A stretch of DNA of 64,000 nt from Rhopalosiphum padi. Taxonomy: Eukaryota > Arthropoda > Insecta > Hemiptera > Aphididae. Under the pieces are notes generated by a model. It did not search any database, was not told the origin of the DNA, and saw only the letters and a list, made by a program, of their open reading frames with translations. This document shows positions 1-13,255 of the stretch, piece after piece. The stretch lies in NCBI RefSeq assembly GCF_020882245.1, contig NC_083597.1, positions 12,310,581 to 12,374,580 on the forward strand. The letters are read 5' to 3'. Position 1 is the first letter of the stretch. Every line of letters starts with the position of its first letter. Made by a program: the position numbers and the translations under genes.

Positions 1-1064
1 ATCTATATAGTACATTGTACATACATCATGCTATAAAAGACTTATAGTAGTTGAGTTGTGTTTATTATAAGAATTGAGTTTTGTATAAGGAAAACAAGCA
101 TGTCATCACCTATAGCAATCTCGGCTGCATTACCTATATACTTACTATATAGACGCGTATCGGCACACGAGATATGTCGGACTTGACGACATTTGACAGA
201 CGCGTTACACGTATGTATTATGTATATATAAATATATCTATATTTATATAAACTCGATGTGTCTAATATTATTTTATATATATATAGGTACATTTTTTTC
301 ATTCGATACGGTGTCGTATAACGAGATATTGTCTTCCATCGTGCCGAAGGTAAACACAAAACCGCTACACCGTCGTACACAGGGTGGCCGGGACCCGTCA
401 GGCGAAACCCAATACGTCTGATGTTTTTATTTTAATAAAATAATAATAATATAAAAAAAACAACATTTTCCTTTATGTGTGCGTATTTTTTCCGCCCGTT
501 TTCCCTTTAATTATACACGGCAAGCTGGTTTCTGTACACGCACGGTTATTTTTCCATCCATGAGTGAACCAGTCACACGGAATCATGTCTTCAAACCGAC
601 ACACATTCACATACACATATACCATAGACGATATTTATACACATATACACACAAACACGCATATAAAATGATAGAAACACTACACTTCCTCGCAACCCGT
701 TGAAAATGTTCTCTCTCTCTCTAAATATATATAGTAATATAAGTATATAACTATCCTCCTTATTTTAATTTTCTTCATATAATATATTCCAGATTGTATA
801 ACTTATGCTTGTTGATCAAACTATATAGTCGATCTACCGAGTTTAGTTAATATGTGCGGCGTATAAAAAAACCGTATAAAGGTAGGTATGTATATATTAT
901 TATCGTATTTTATTAACTTTTCAACTCGTTCTATCTAATACGTGTTTATATAATATAATACTCTATATTAGATATATATTATTACCTATATTTTATCATA
1001 ATAATAAAGGTACCTTTAAATGGAATTTTGGTGGGATGAGTAAAATGCATATGAGATTATTTAC
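1..1064. other. AT-rich non-coding sequence left of the His-rich exon
   Basis: No supported gene. The stretch is dominated by TA-rich runs and short CA/TC microsatellites (for example CT repeats near 711-722). If the minus-strand exon at 1065-1234 is real, this is the start of its downstream intron, because a GTAAAT donor lies at 1059-1064 on the minus strand. Short open frames here have simple-repeat composition (Tyr/Ile/His-rich) and I discount them. Confidence 0.6.
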
Positions 1065-1234
1065 CTTTGTGTGCGAGATCGTCGTGATGGTTAGGCGGCC
1101 ACGCTGATCCCGTTCCGATACCATGGTGAGCAGTCAACGATTGGTGATGGTGATGGTGGTGATGGTGGTGATGATGAGGCAGTAAGCCGGCTTGTTCCGT
1201 TCTTGTAATGCCTTGTAACATGCTTGAAGGAGTT
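1065..1234 (-). CDS. Candidate internal exon with polyhistidine tract, unidentified (probably transcription-factor-like) gene
   Basis: Seen in sequence: a minus-strand open segment of 170 nt flanked by a CTGTTCCAG acceptor (just above 1234) and a donor reading AAAG then GTAAAT (below 1065). It encodes 56 complete codons plus one split base at each end. The peptide runs TPSSMLQGITRTEQ, then a Leu-Leu-Pro and eleven consecutive His, then QSLTAHHGIGTGSAW and a His/Asp-rich end. The codons are mixed CAT/CAC rather than a pure triplet repeat, and the composition is much less AT-rich than the surroundings, which argues for protein selection. Known context: poly-His stretches are common in animal nuclear proteins, especially homeodomain, POU and other developmental regulators. 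No DNA-binding domain lies in this exon, so I do not name a family. Neighbouring exons would lie beyond position 1 (downstream) and somewhere to the right (upstream), possibly starting in the GC-rich block at 6.0-6.7 kb. It could also be a fortuitous open frame. Confidence 0.5.
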
Positions 1235-4200
1235 CTGGAACAGTTTATTGAAAACGTTAATTTGAGAGGGATGTGTAACACAAAATAATAATTCCTACAC
1301 GGTATAATAAGATTTAACGCATAAGTTATTTATACATCAATCATCAGATGTATTGCATACACAATATTATAGTATGTGTGTATAATGTATATTGCATAAG
1401 TATGAATGATGGTGACGATAGGATTAGACTTTCCGCCCGAAAGCCCGAAAACGTGTTTGTCATATTATGCATAATATTGACATAAACCCGTAACCGCGGT
1501 AATATATAATATTTTTGTATACCTATCTACCGATATTAAACTGTAGGTTTTATTTAGTTTAGGTTGTACATCACGTTATAATAATTAGACTTGGAAGTTA
1601 TATAAAAATTAAATTCAAGAAAATACGAAATATATGACTGCAATTATACACTTACAAGATCTTAAGTCTATACTACCTATAAACAAAAGAAAAAATTATT
1701 CGAGATTTAACAATTTATAATTAATTAATTAATTAATATACTGAGTGATCCATTTAAGTATCATTTGTTCGAAAATTTCTAACTCTTTTGAAATCTTTAA
1801 TTATATTTTTCATTATAGCGTGGTTTATAGCACATTTAAAAATATTATAATATCATAGGTGTATTTTATAAACATTATATATATATAGGGTGGTTCATCA
1901 CCTATATTTAGTTTCCGGAGCTAATTTGTTCTGGTGTATTTACTAATAATAGTAATACTAACAATATACATATAATACAGCGAAGGCCACTCGAGCACGG
2001 CCATTTCTGTTGAAACGATGCCATTCATATACACACATATATGTATGATATAATTCGACCACTTTGGAACCCCTCGAGCACACTTCAGCCGGGTTGAAAA
2101 AGAAAATAATAATAATAACAGTATTATATACCTAGTACAACATTATTAGCGTGTGTCACGTTATATATACCTATCTACACAAGTGGTGCAGCGTGTATAA
2201 AAGTACTTGGGCCATGTATCGTACCCATATATATATATATACAAATATTTAAAATATATTGTGCAATATACAAACGATACATAATGTGATGTGTATAAGT
2301 TTATATTTATGTACCACTCATTTTTCTCACATTTCAATGTATATAATATATTATACACATACACGCTCTCGAAATGGTAACGCGATACTCGCTCTGGGGG
2401 TAGCTATTAATGAAATAATATAAAAACACACCCCCGCTTTAAGAGTAATACACATTTAACCCTCGCGAATGATGACGCTAATTGTAATTGACTTCCTGTA
2501 GGTATATAATATAGCATTTAACCACCTTCTTTTTTGTTTGTTTAAACTATTTTTTTTTATTTTTTTTATTGCTCTGCGTGATTGCTGTTTTTAATTACCT
2601 CTCTTTCCCTCACGGTTATTATATAGTTAAAAGATTAATAAAATAAAACATTTTTTTCCTTTTTATCCATTAGGTATATACATATAATAAGACTTTTTGA
2701 TTAGCAAAGTATAACGTAAATAATTAATGTACAAGAAAGTGTAAAAGTTTGTTACAACGTTAAATGAATGAATTTACTTTACTGCGTGGTATCTATATAT
2801 TTATACATAGTTAAGTAATTTTTTTATTTGTACATGTTAAACTTGCATTTATATGTATGTAGGTTATACTATTAAGTTTAAATATTGTTCTTAAATTAAA
2901 TATACCTACTTATAATATATTAATCTACCTATATTTATTTAATTATTAGGTATGTACCTATTATTTACGTATTATAATTATAATTCAATATTTCTTTAGT
3001 TGACTTGTTTTCTTATTTATTTTTTCAAAACATATTTTTAAAATAATTTATTATATAAGATTCAAATTTATATTTTATAGTAGTTATATATAGGTATTCT
3101 AAATATTTATTTAGAAAACAATTATTAAGTTTTTTAACTTTAGTTATTATGTATTATGTTGTTTTTAAACTTTATACCGATAGTATAATAAATAATAATG
3201 AATATGTGCTGTAACGTATATATAAGTTAACTTAATGAGTATTATTACTTAATTCATTAACATTAAAACCGCTAAATTAAACAAATATTTATAGTAGATA
3301 GTTATGTTGGAAATCATCCAAAACAAAAACTGAAAATGGGTAATTATTTTATTTGAGATGTTGGTGGTTTCAAGTATAATGTATTACTTATATATTACAT
3401 AAATTTATCGTAATGAATTAAGAAATTAAAAGCTGAATAATTTCGAAAAAAATCAATGTGTTGCAGTAAAACCAGCTTTTTCGGCAATCGTTTTACCACC
3501 AATAAAATGTTTTCTTGAGTAGTATAAAATATGTATACATACTATCTATATATTTTAACTATTAAAGTATTAAATATATATTAATATTATATAATTATAT
3601 TAATTAATAAACTGTAAGCAACTACATATATAGTTCTACTTATAGGCTAATATAGTTTTTATAAAATTATCTATTGGTTTTGAATAAAAGCCCATAGTAG
3701 GTGTAATTTAGAGTTATAATATATAATAATTTAATATACAATATAATGTATGAAAATTATAGTATCTTTAATTACTATATATTTTTACTTTAAGTACTTT
3801 AGGTCATATAGGTACCAACTATAATTACTATAATTTTCGATGAACATAATAACTATATGTTCACTATATATGGTTATTCCAAATGAAAGTATTTGAACGA
3901 TTACCTATATAGATATATTTAATAACTAAATACTTAACTAAACTGTTTATGGATTGAATTAGATTAGATAATTCAATTTTAAACGGTGCATTTTTAAATT
4001 ATTACCTAAAGATATATAATTTTTGTAGATTTTCTTATAAAAAAATTAAATAGTTAGAATTCCTTCTAGCCCATGAACGTGAATTCTTGGGATAGTCCTT
4101 AGGTTTATATAACTATCAATGTGTACAATTGTACAAAGGTTGTAATAAATAATATAATCATTCATCTAATCTATATAAAATGAAATAATATGAATCGTAT

Positions 4201-6019
4201 GTATAATTGATAAACAAGGTATGTATATACTATTATATTATATCTATGTATACAAAATGTTGGTAAAAATAAGGGAAGCTTTTAAATGATTTATTGAGTA
4301 AAAATTAATAAATTTATCTGTGTATATAATATATAAATAATAATACCTATTAATTATAAGTTAAATTAAAATAATTTAATAATAAATATAATTGTACTAT
4401 TATTATATTAAACATTTAATTATATTTCTTAACAATATCATTTAAATAGTATTTTGTACTTTTCATAAACATATATAATTTAAAAAAATATAATTTATGT
4501 CTATAAATATAAACAGCGATTAGAAGATTACATATGTATATATATATTATATTTATTACCTATTATATGCGTAATTTCAGATTATTGGGGGAAAAAAAAA
4601 GTCGGTACTATAATTATATATTTAAATGAAATTATTCTTATAATAAGTTTTAGTTTTGATTAAATATATAAATTATACATAGACTTAGAGACCTATCACC
4701 TATATATATTATAATATCATTTTAATGTGTACATACGACGTCAAACATAATATATAGACGGTATACCTATACTTACATCATATAGTATGTTTAATATATA
4801 ATATATACCTACATATAGCATACACCTAACTAGATAAAGCAATGATAATGATAATGATAAGTATAAGTATATTGAGGTTTTTGAGTAATAAAAATAAGAA
4901 ATGTATCTAATTGTAACCCGTGTAAATATATATATATATATTATACCTATATTATTCATATTAATTTAAAAATATATAGGTATATGTATTATTATTATTT
5001 TTTTAAATTTAATTCAACTTAACTCAATACTTATAACATACTACACTAATACATAGTAATTATAATAGTTGATTACCCTTCTCTTTAAGATTAGAGCTTG
5101 TGGCGAGATATATTATGGAGTTATATTGCCCCCTAAATTAATTTCTATGATGCCACTGAGTATACATAACAATAATAGAATAAAGAATATGTATATATAT
5201 ATATATATACAAGAATAAATTAGTGTGGAATACCTGCGCAATCAATGGCTATAGGTAGTGTTGTTGTAAAAGTAGTTACATTATTTATTTTTAAATCGTG
5301 AAGAAAATTAGCTTATTTATGCATATATTTAAAATGTAGTCATAATTTGTGTTAAATACTGTACATATTTAGTAACTATTATAGAAAACACACTAGCATT
5401 ATTATTCGCTTAAAAGTAGGAGGTAGCGTATACTACCGTTACTAGTAAAGAAGAATTAAAAACAAACTTGTAATTCAAAATATTAACAAACTCGTGAAGT
5501 CCTGATAATATTTAAAAAAAATAAAAATTACATCTGTCAGGTGTATATATACTTATCAAACTATCGTATATTATATAGATACTTATAGGTATATGATGTA
5601 TAGATATTTTAATGAATAACATAAAGCGGTATGATATATATTTATTACTCACGTGTTGAAGTTCAAAAAAAAATGCAAATCCACGCACTGAGCGACGTTA
5701 TAATCCGAATGAACGAATATAATATGTATAAAGGTATATTATATTTTTATGGATTTTCACGTGTTTTCACGGTCAATCCGATTTAATCATCACTGCAGTA
5801 GGTATATATATATATATTATACTATAATATATATATTTTATCCGCGTAAAAAAACGAAAAACAAAATATTAAAAAAAAAAATACTTATTATATTTTACGG
5901 AGAAAAACTATTCGATTTTTGAGTACGTAAATAATGACGATGAAAAAAAAAATACAAAATAATTACTAAATTAGGTATTCAATATCGCGGAATCGCGCGT
6001 GTAATATATTATTTTTATA
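1235..6019. other. AT-rich gene-less stretch
   Basis: No supported coding sequence. It contains many TA, TAA and TTAA runs, including a TTAA tandem near 1712-1738 and TA microsatellites near 5191-5209 and 5803-5835. A small GC-richer patch at about 5650-5710 holds a CACGTG E-box (5650-5655) and a perfect ATGCAAAT octamer (5673-5680). It may be an intron of the gene that owns the exon at 1065-1234. Confidence 0.6.
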
Positions 6020-6760
6020 ACTACGTAGTCGCGTCGTGCTGCCGGACGGGAGCCGCGTGCAACGTGTGATGCGTTTCGAGTGGCCGCGCGGTTCGGTAAC
6101 GTGTGCGCCGCGACCGACGAAGCCACCGTGTGTTCCGTTGCCTGGTTCCCGCGCGCGCGGCGTCTGTGGTGGTGGTGGTGATCGAGAGGGGGGTGGGAGG
6201 GAGCGAGGGATTAGCGTACGGCGGGCACTACCGCGGGATTCGGCGGCGGTGCGTGTGTAAAATATTTTTCGGGGTCGGTCGGAACGCGGTGGAGGGTGGG
6301 ACCGGAGCGCCGCCCGTCCGCCAATCGCGTGCCGGCGCCCAGATCGATATAGAACGCCGCGCTCATTCGTCCGGAAGATATGTTCCATCCGCCAGGCGCG
6401 ACACACGAGCGCGCGCGCGCACGCTCGCAAGCGCCCGCCGCCTCCGCCACTCGTTCATCTCACCGCCGGCACAGCCGTCGCCACCGTCTCTGCCGGTCGT
6501 ACCCCGCGCCCCGATGGCATTATAATAATAATAATAATAATAATCATTTTTAACTCCACGACACCCCCTCCAACTCTCTCTCCTCGATAACGCCGCCGCT
6601 TTTTATCTCCCCGCCACCCGGTCGGATATATAGCGACACCCAACCCCGCACACACACACACACACACACACACACCCACCTTTATCCGCCGACCGTCACC
6701 CTGCAACTCCGCGGACGAAGTTATCCCGCTCCGCGCCGTAACGTCCGTTTGTTTGCGTTT
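6020..6760. promoter_or_regulatory. CpG/GC-rich island, candidate promoter or 5' untranslated region
   Basis: This is the most GC- and CpG-rich block in the window (about 6030-6530), followed by a pyrimidine/CA-rich apron. Long open frames exist on both strands, but they overlap each other antisense, are Arg/Pro/Ser/Gly-rich and match no family I recognise. That is expected of GC-rich non-coding DNA, where stop codons are rare. In an AT-rich insect genome, such islands usually mark promoters and 5' leaders of developmental genes. Inference: it may be the start region of the minus-strand gene carrying the poly-His exon, about 4.8 kb away, or of a gene running right. The strand is undecided. 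Confidence 0.4.
6649..6674. repeat. (CA)n microsatellite
   Basis: Uninterrupted CA dinucleotides on the plus strand inside the GC-rich island. Purely simple-sequence; it has Z-DNA-forming potential. Confidence 0.9.
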
Positions 6761-7933
6761 CGCGTATACGTATGTATTTATTGTTGTTTTTTTTCTCTCA
6801 CCTCTCTCGTTTACCACCGACCACCCGCCCGCCCACCCAACAACAAACCCACTACACATCCTCTATACCCTTCCCCGTCGGCGCTGCAAACCGTTAACAC
6901 GCTTATATATATATGCTGGACGAGTGAGAGGTATAAACATTGTCACGCGCGCGTTCCGCCACCGCCGCAACACTCATCCCAATGTCTGTTTGTACATATT
7001 ATTATTATTATTATATATATACGCCCGTGTAGATTTGTATGATAATATATATATATGTATACATTATCCGTATACATATTATATATATTATCGTATATGC
7101 ACTGCAGTATATACATGTATATATAATATCTATACCTATATATATATATACGTATAACTGCAGTAGATGTTTATACGCCTATTATACGTATGGGTACGTA
7201 TACATATATATAATAGCTAGTGGAACGTTGCCATTCTGCATCCGTGTTCATTTGACTATGGTTTGCAAGCGTTGCTGTATATTATATATTATAATACGAT
7301 GTGGTTATGTATTATATATAATATCTAGGTATACCTATTATACCTGCCTATTAAATACTTATATATATATAGTTAATACTAATATGCTAACACGTATATA
7401 TATACAATATATACATAGTGATATTACATATGAAAATAGCCTTATATGCCAGGCGTTCCTTATTATATGTGTAGTATATATTACATATACTATATATTAT
7501 ACGTGTATTAGTATATACGTTATATTATATATTTAATGGCTCGATGCATTTGTTTTATATAAGTCCTGCAGTGAACTTACTGAGCTGAAAATCGCTCGAT
7601 TAATTATCGAAATGCATATTATATTTATATACCTGTGATAACTAATATATTAATATAGAAGTTCATCAAACTACTATATATATATATAATATCTATATAA
7701 AATTGACATACTATATCTATATCAGTACCTAATCTTATACATAATGTATACACGCCACACGGTTTATTATTTAATATAAATTGTATTTCATCATATCAAA
7801 CAAATGTTTATACAATAAAAATTGTCTCTTTATTTTAGATTTGTGTTGATTATACATTTATACCTATAGAGTAGCCACGATATAAGTTATAACTCATATA
7901 ATATAAATATACTTAGCCGTATATAGTATATTA
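6761..7933. other. Low-complexity TA/ATA-rich stretch without a gene
   Basis: Mostly TA, TAT and ATT simple repeats (for example 7000-7020, 7040-7160 and 7195-7215). The Tyr/Ile-rich open frames here are translations of TATATA sequence and are not genes. I see no splice-flanked coding segment. Confidence 0.7.
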
Positions 7934-7941
7934 GTCTAACG

Positions 7942-8160
7942 CAGTGGCGTCATTTGTGGGATGCAGGGGTGTACAAATGCATCCCATGAACAAAATTATT
8001 GTTATTTGTTTTATACTATAATTTCTATAAAATTATCTACATTTACACAAAAAGTGTGTTGAAAAAAATTCATGGGATGACTCATGCGAGTGACTGATAT
8101 AACTTTAGATTTTCAATATTGGTTTTGCATCCCATGAAAAAATGTGAAATGACGCCCCTG
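7942..8160. mobile_element. hAT-type MITE with perfect 8-bp target duplication
   Basis: A 219-bp element. Its left end is CAGTGGCGTCATTT (7942-7955) and its right end is AAATGACGCCCCTG (8147-8160), so the terminal inverted repeats differ at 1 of 14 positions. A further inverted pair around GGGATGCA / TGCATCCC lies inside each end. The flanks carry an identical 8-bp direct repeat GTCTAACG at 7934-7941 and 8161-8168. CA...TG ends with 8-bp duplications are the hallmark of the hAT superfamily. There is no coding capacity, so it must have been moved by a transposase from elsewhere. The intact target duplication suggests fairly recent insertion. Confidence 0.92.
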
Positions 8161-8168
8161 GTCTAACG

Positions 8169-10747
8169 TCAAAATTGTTATATTTTTAAATTGGTATAGT
8201 ATTAAACATAGAAGTATAATATATTATATAAAATGTGTAATATATATGTATAGTGTAGTTAAAATAATTATAAATTTATAGGTATACCGTACCTATATCT
8301 ATATATATATATATATAGGATCATGGTTCATGGATGATGTGTATAAGTAGGTTGAGCGTTTATTTAAATTATTTGAATGCTAATATTGCATGATCATATT
8401 ATTAGATTAAATTTTTTACAGCCTTAAAAGTGCAGTTTTTCAAAACTATCGTAAAATATTTAAATATATTATAGTGAATTGTGAAATCATAATTATAATT
8501 TATAGCCTCCTTATTGCCACCTCAATCTCTATAAATATATTACGCATAGCTGGTATCTATATATAAAGCGTAAGTAGATTTCATTTTATTTTTTATTTTT
8601 TTTGTAAGGGGAAGCTCAAAACCTTAAAATTACATTTATTATGATAAAAAAGTCGATAGAAGTACTAAAAGTAGGTATGTTATATTGATAGATAAAAGTA
8701 TTGATGATGATAAACGATAAACAAAAATATTACAATGAAAAACGTAATTAATTATTTTCTTATTCTAATAGCTTTAACATTTATTATATAGCATTTATTT
8801 AGCTGTAGCCATTTCGCTTTAGGGACATTTTTACGTATAGCAGCAAAATTGTGTTTAAATAATATAATTTTCTAATTTATTTAGTTAAAGTATTGATTAA
8901 ATTCATACATGCACTGTTCAATTTAATACAATAGAGTATTAAATTCATTTTGTATATATTACAAATGGTATTCCAATTTCTCATATAGCTGACATGTAAT
9001 ACCTATAGGTATATTATTTTAGCAAAATATTTAACATTCTGTAAATATGATGAAATCTGCACAAAATGAAAAATTTTAAATTAAAAAAATTACAAGTAGA
9101 TTTACAAATAATCGTGTTATATAATTGCAGTTCAGAGTTGGCTAAAATCACCCCTCCCCACAAAAAAATTAATTTTAGATAAAAAATTGTTGAAAATAAA
9201 AATAAAATATATGAATACCTAATATGTACAAATAATTATTGTGTACCCGTTTACGTTTTTATACATATATAAGTTACCTCTTGGGTAACATATAATATCG
9301 CTTTTTTTTGGCACGAAATTCATATGCCACATTTATAAAGGAACTTAAAAGTTCCCATAAATATTTATGAATTAGCAAAATAATTAAAATCGTTATTTTT
9401 CATTTAAATGAATAGAATTGGATAATTAAATATAATCCAATTTTGCCTGCATTTAAACTTATTCATATTATAATGCTTAAAAAATGTTTTGCATAATATA
9501 TATTTATATTTATTTTATATATTTTTTAGATGTTCATGTTTTAGTAAGAAATATTATGAGAAATATTATATTATACCTATTTTCAACCCTTATTTATGAA
9601 AATTTATTATTTTTCGTTATTTTGACAAATTATTTTGAACTTCAAAAATAAAATTAAAAATTATGTAAATTTATGTATTTTCAATATATTTAAATTGCTA
9701 TAAGAATAACTTGCACTGGGTACATATTTATGGTGTTATTGTAGTATCGTGGTATACAGCATAGCTCCCTCACTTATATAATATCGATGACATTTTTAAA
9801 ATATATTTAAAAAACCAATTACAAACGCCTTTGCTACCTTTATATAATAGCAACGTATTTTATTAATACTAGAATTTATATTGAATATAGAAAAGTACAC
9901 AATAAAAAACAAAAACGATCACACAAGTCAAATATTTAGATTTTACTATGTTAGACATTTATATAGATACTTGACAGATGCTATTACAGGGGTCCGCACT
10001 TAACTGCAAAACACAAAACAGTTAATTTCAGAAAGATAATATGGTACGTTCAATAGATTCAAATCCATACAAAATCCATAAAAGTATCATATAAATCTAT
10101 ATTAAGACCAATTTTGACATGCACCTATACGTGCTACGGTGTATAATAATGTGATAAAGAAATCTGGAAAAGTGCCAAGTGCCAACCATCTTAAACCCAT
10201 ATTATACCACCATATTATCCAGCAGTGATCCTAATATATAATCCATTACTTTCCGTCCTTCCACTTATTGTTTCGTATTGGTTTCCCTTTGGTATAAATT
10301 TATATTACGCTTCATATACATACACAGTCATTTATAGAGATCTAAAAATATAAACTGTCGATCGACAAACAACAAATTATATAGGTACTAAAGCAGGAAA
10401 TGTTAAATATACTAGCTACTATTTCAATATTATATCATTATTTTTATTATCAATCTCATAGGTACTGCTAAATTAGGTAGGTATACCATTTTAAAATATT
10501 AAACAATTCTATGTGTTGCAACTTTTATTACTTTAATAAACTAAAATAAATAATTCCGTTTTTTGTTATCATTCTATACCTATAGAAACCTATCTGTAAT
10601 GAAATAATATATAATATAGATATAATATTTAATATGTTTAATACATTCTTTTAAATAAAAACATATATTGTTATAATTTAATCTTATTTTGGTTATTTAT
10701 TATTTATTTATGAAACGACGTTTTTATAAATACAAATAAATATAATA
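8169..10747. other. AT-rich gene-less stretch with possible repeat debris
   Basis: No supported genes. A CAGGGGTCCGCACTTAAC-like string near 9987 resembles a hAT terminus, but I found no matching partner end. A cytosine-rich scrap near 9151-9165 looks like internal repeat debris. The remainder is TA-rich. Confidence 0.6.
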
Positions 10748-11719
10748 TACAGAGTGATGAGTGATTTATCAAGTATAAGATCACTCCACTTGTATCATAT
10801 TGTATCTATTCCAATTCTGATTTTTAGAAGTATTTTTAATTCCTATATAATAGGTTATAAAGGTTATATTTTCTGCAAGTACCTATATCTATATTAATAT
10901 ATTTAGATTTTTATATAGTACAAATACATCATATATGTCTTTTGGCAACATGAAATCTCCACGTTTCTCATCTATGTACTGTCAGCTCTTCTCTATTCAG
11001 CACTTCCAATATTTTAAAATTTTTTTTCGATCCTCCCTGCAACAGTAGATGCTAGATGTTCAACTAACTTGGTCGAATTTTATTAGGTTTCTATTTCATG
11101 TATTTGTGTAAGTTAACCTTCTTTTTCAGCTCTTCTTACATGTATCGCCCAGTTTAATCTCGGACTCTTGCATATAGGTAGCCATTTTATCGGGATCATT
11201 AAATATATAGAGTAATATTAGTTCTTTTTTCATACTTATTTAATAACCGCTATCGTCATTTTTCTCTTTGCTCAAATATTCTTCACAAGATTTTTCTTTC
11301 AAATATTATTATTCTTCATTATACTTGGTAAATGACTATGCTCTACAGGCATTAAATATTATTTATTAAATATAAATTTAAATTTAAAATATATGTGATA
11401 TTTAATCAAATTCTCATTATATATAGTTACTTAAAATAATTTTGCAAAATCGTAATAAATAGATTTATTATTTATATTAGTAATTATAAGCAGTTTATAA
11501 TCTTTAAATCGTATTAATGCTCCTATACAATCTAAATATGTTATCAGACTATTATAATTAGAATAACTCAGAAGTTACTAGTTTAAACACTTATTTATAT
11601 GCATAAACGCTTTCAAAAAAATAATCTTCTTAACAATTTACAATGAAAAATGAGTGATTATATTCATTAGTTAATTCATGTAAGAAAAAAATGAATGCGA
11701 TCATGCTTATCACTCTGTA
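10748..11719. mobile_element. Candidate TA-flanked DNA transposon (Tc1/mariner-like ends), non-autonomous
   Basis: Seen: the left end TACAGAGTGATGAG (10748-10761) and the reverse complement of the right end, TACAGAGTGATAAG (11706-11719), match at 13 of 14 bases. TA dinucleotides border both ends (10746-10747 and 11720-11721). Length is 972 bp. I could not find a transposase reading frame or DDE-type motif inside, so it would be a decayed or non-autonomous copy. TA target duplication is characteristic of Tc1/mariner, but with short ends in TA-rich DNA the family call is tentative. Confidence 0.45.
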
Positions 11720-11721
11720 TA

Positions 11722-13021
11722 TTGTGTGTGTGTGTGTTTGCGTGTATTAATAGTGTATATTAAAATCAAGTTTTTAATAATGTCATTTTTAATTTAATTT
11801 TGTACTACCTTTATGTAAAGTAATTTTAATTTGCATAACTCCAAACACTTCCTTTTAATTTTAAACTACATACACAAACTTTAAAAATACCCTTACGACT
11901 GATTTCCAACCCCTTCAAATATCAATAACGACAAATTCAACGAACCAAACACAAATCCAATAAACAGACAACTGTTGTATAAATACGGTTAAATGGTTAT
12001 TGTTATGCTCAGTCCTTTATTCACTATTGTATAAGTATGACTATATTACTATCAAGATATATATGTGTGTGTAATTTGAAGTTTTATTTTCAATTCTAAG
12101 ATTTTTATTATATATCTAAATAATTTCAATGGAGATACTAATTGAACTCTTTATGAATTATGGTTAATTTAGTTATCATACTTAATATTCAAACTTAATA
12201 GGTATAATAGAATAATATAAATTAAATATTATTTTTATTATGTTATAAGTTTTAAAATAATAATTTTTGTCTATATACCTATTTTATGTTATGAAAAATA
12301 TAAAATATATCGTAGTCTTGTATAATTGATTTTATTTTTCATTTTCATTTATCATTACTCAATAATTAATACACGTTTTGACATTTTCCTAATGATACTC
12401 TAATATTTTTGATACTTTTTATTCTATATATTTTGTGTAATATTTTGTGTAAATATAGATATATCGAAAAATATCCTCAAATAATTATTGATAATAAAAT
12501 CAAGTTAAAATTATGAAAATAATGTTTTTTTTATAATTAAAATACTAATTATATTATGTATACCTACTGTTGTAAGTATATATACATTATAGTTTATACA
12601 GAAATATAATTTTTTTAACCTCAATAGATGCCCTAGACTGGCTCTTTTATTAGCGCCTCTGATTTCTGATTTCTGATGAGTGTACGGTATAAAGTCGATA
12701 ACTCGTCGAGTTTCAAAGTAGGTTTTTATAAATTGAGTATCTAATTCTTTTAACAGAAAGCATTCATTATTTAGAAAGTATTAACTTTTTTTAAAATAAT
12801 TAAGCTATTAATAGTCATTACAAATAACAGCATTTTTAGGTTTTCCCCTTTTTTTGAATGCCAACATACAATTTAAATTTCATTTTCTAAATCAGGATAC
12901 TTTTCTGAAAATGTATATGTATAAAATTCAAATTTTAAGCGAGTTGTTAGTTTGTTAAATGTATTTAAAGTTAAAATGAGCGGAGATTGTGGAGTAAGTT
13001 AACTTTTTCCGTGTAAACCTG
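11722..13021. other. AT-rich gene-less stretch
   Basis: Contains a (TG)n microsatellite at about 11726-11738 just outside the inverted-repeat element and otherwise AT-rich sequence. A GATTTCT tandem sits near 12660-12675. No gene seen. Confidence 0.6.
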
Positions 13022-13255
13022 CAGTGTCATGCCTAGCGCCAGATCTACCTACCGAGGTTTAAAGTTTCTGATGCTTGATACAGCTACTGTTTGATTTAAT
13101 AGTGTGATTCAATTATTTTTTCAATTAACTTTTGTATTAATTTATAACAAAAATAAATTTATGGCCAAACACTGATATCCAGCCCACATTTTGAGTGGCC
13201 CACAAAGATTTACTTGGTAACTTGCTGGCCCAATCTGGACCCGGTCACGCCACTC
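13022..13255. mobile_element. Degenerate hAT-like MITE remnant
   Basis: The left end CAGTGTCATGCC and the right end ..GGTCACGCCACTC form imperfect inverted termini, about 15 of 25 positions agreeing after reverse complementing the right side, both followed internally by a CCAGAT block. The right portion (13163-13255) is conspicuously rich in GGCCC/GCCC compared with its surroundings, as in many hAT elements. No 8-bp duplication survives at the flanks. It is an old copy or only one genuine end. Confidence 0.4.

Noticed and set aside
5966..6525. Overlapping long open frames on both strands (up to 154 aa)
   Set aside because: They overlap antisense, have Arg/Pro/Ser-rich low-complexity composition and match no known family; GC-rich non-coding DNA explains them.
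7039..7536. 165-aa open frame rich in Tyr and Ile
   Set aside because: It is a translation of TATATA-type repeats, with no domain or splice structure.
9985..10005. hAT-like left terminus CAGGGGTCCGCACTTAAC
   Set aside because: No inverted partner or 8-bp duplication could be found.
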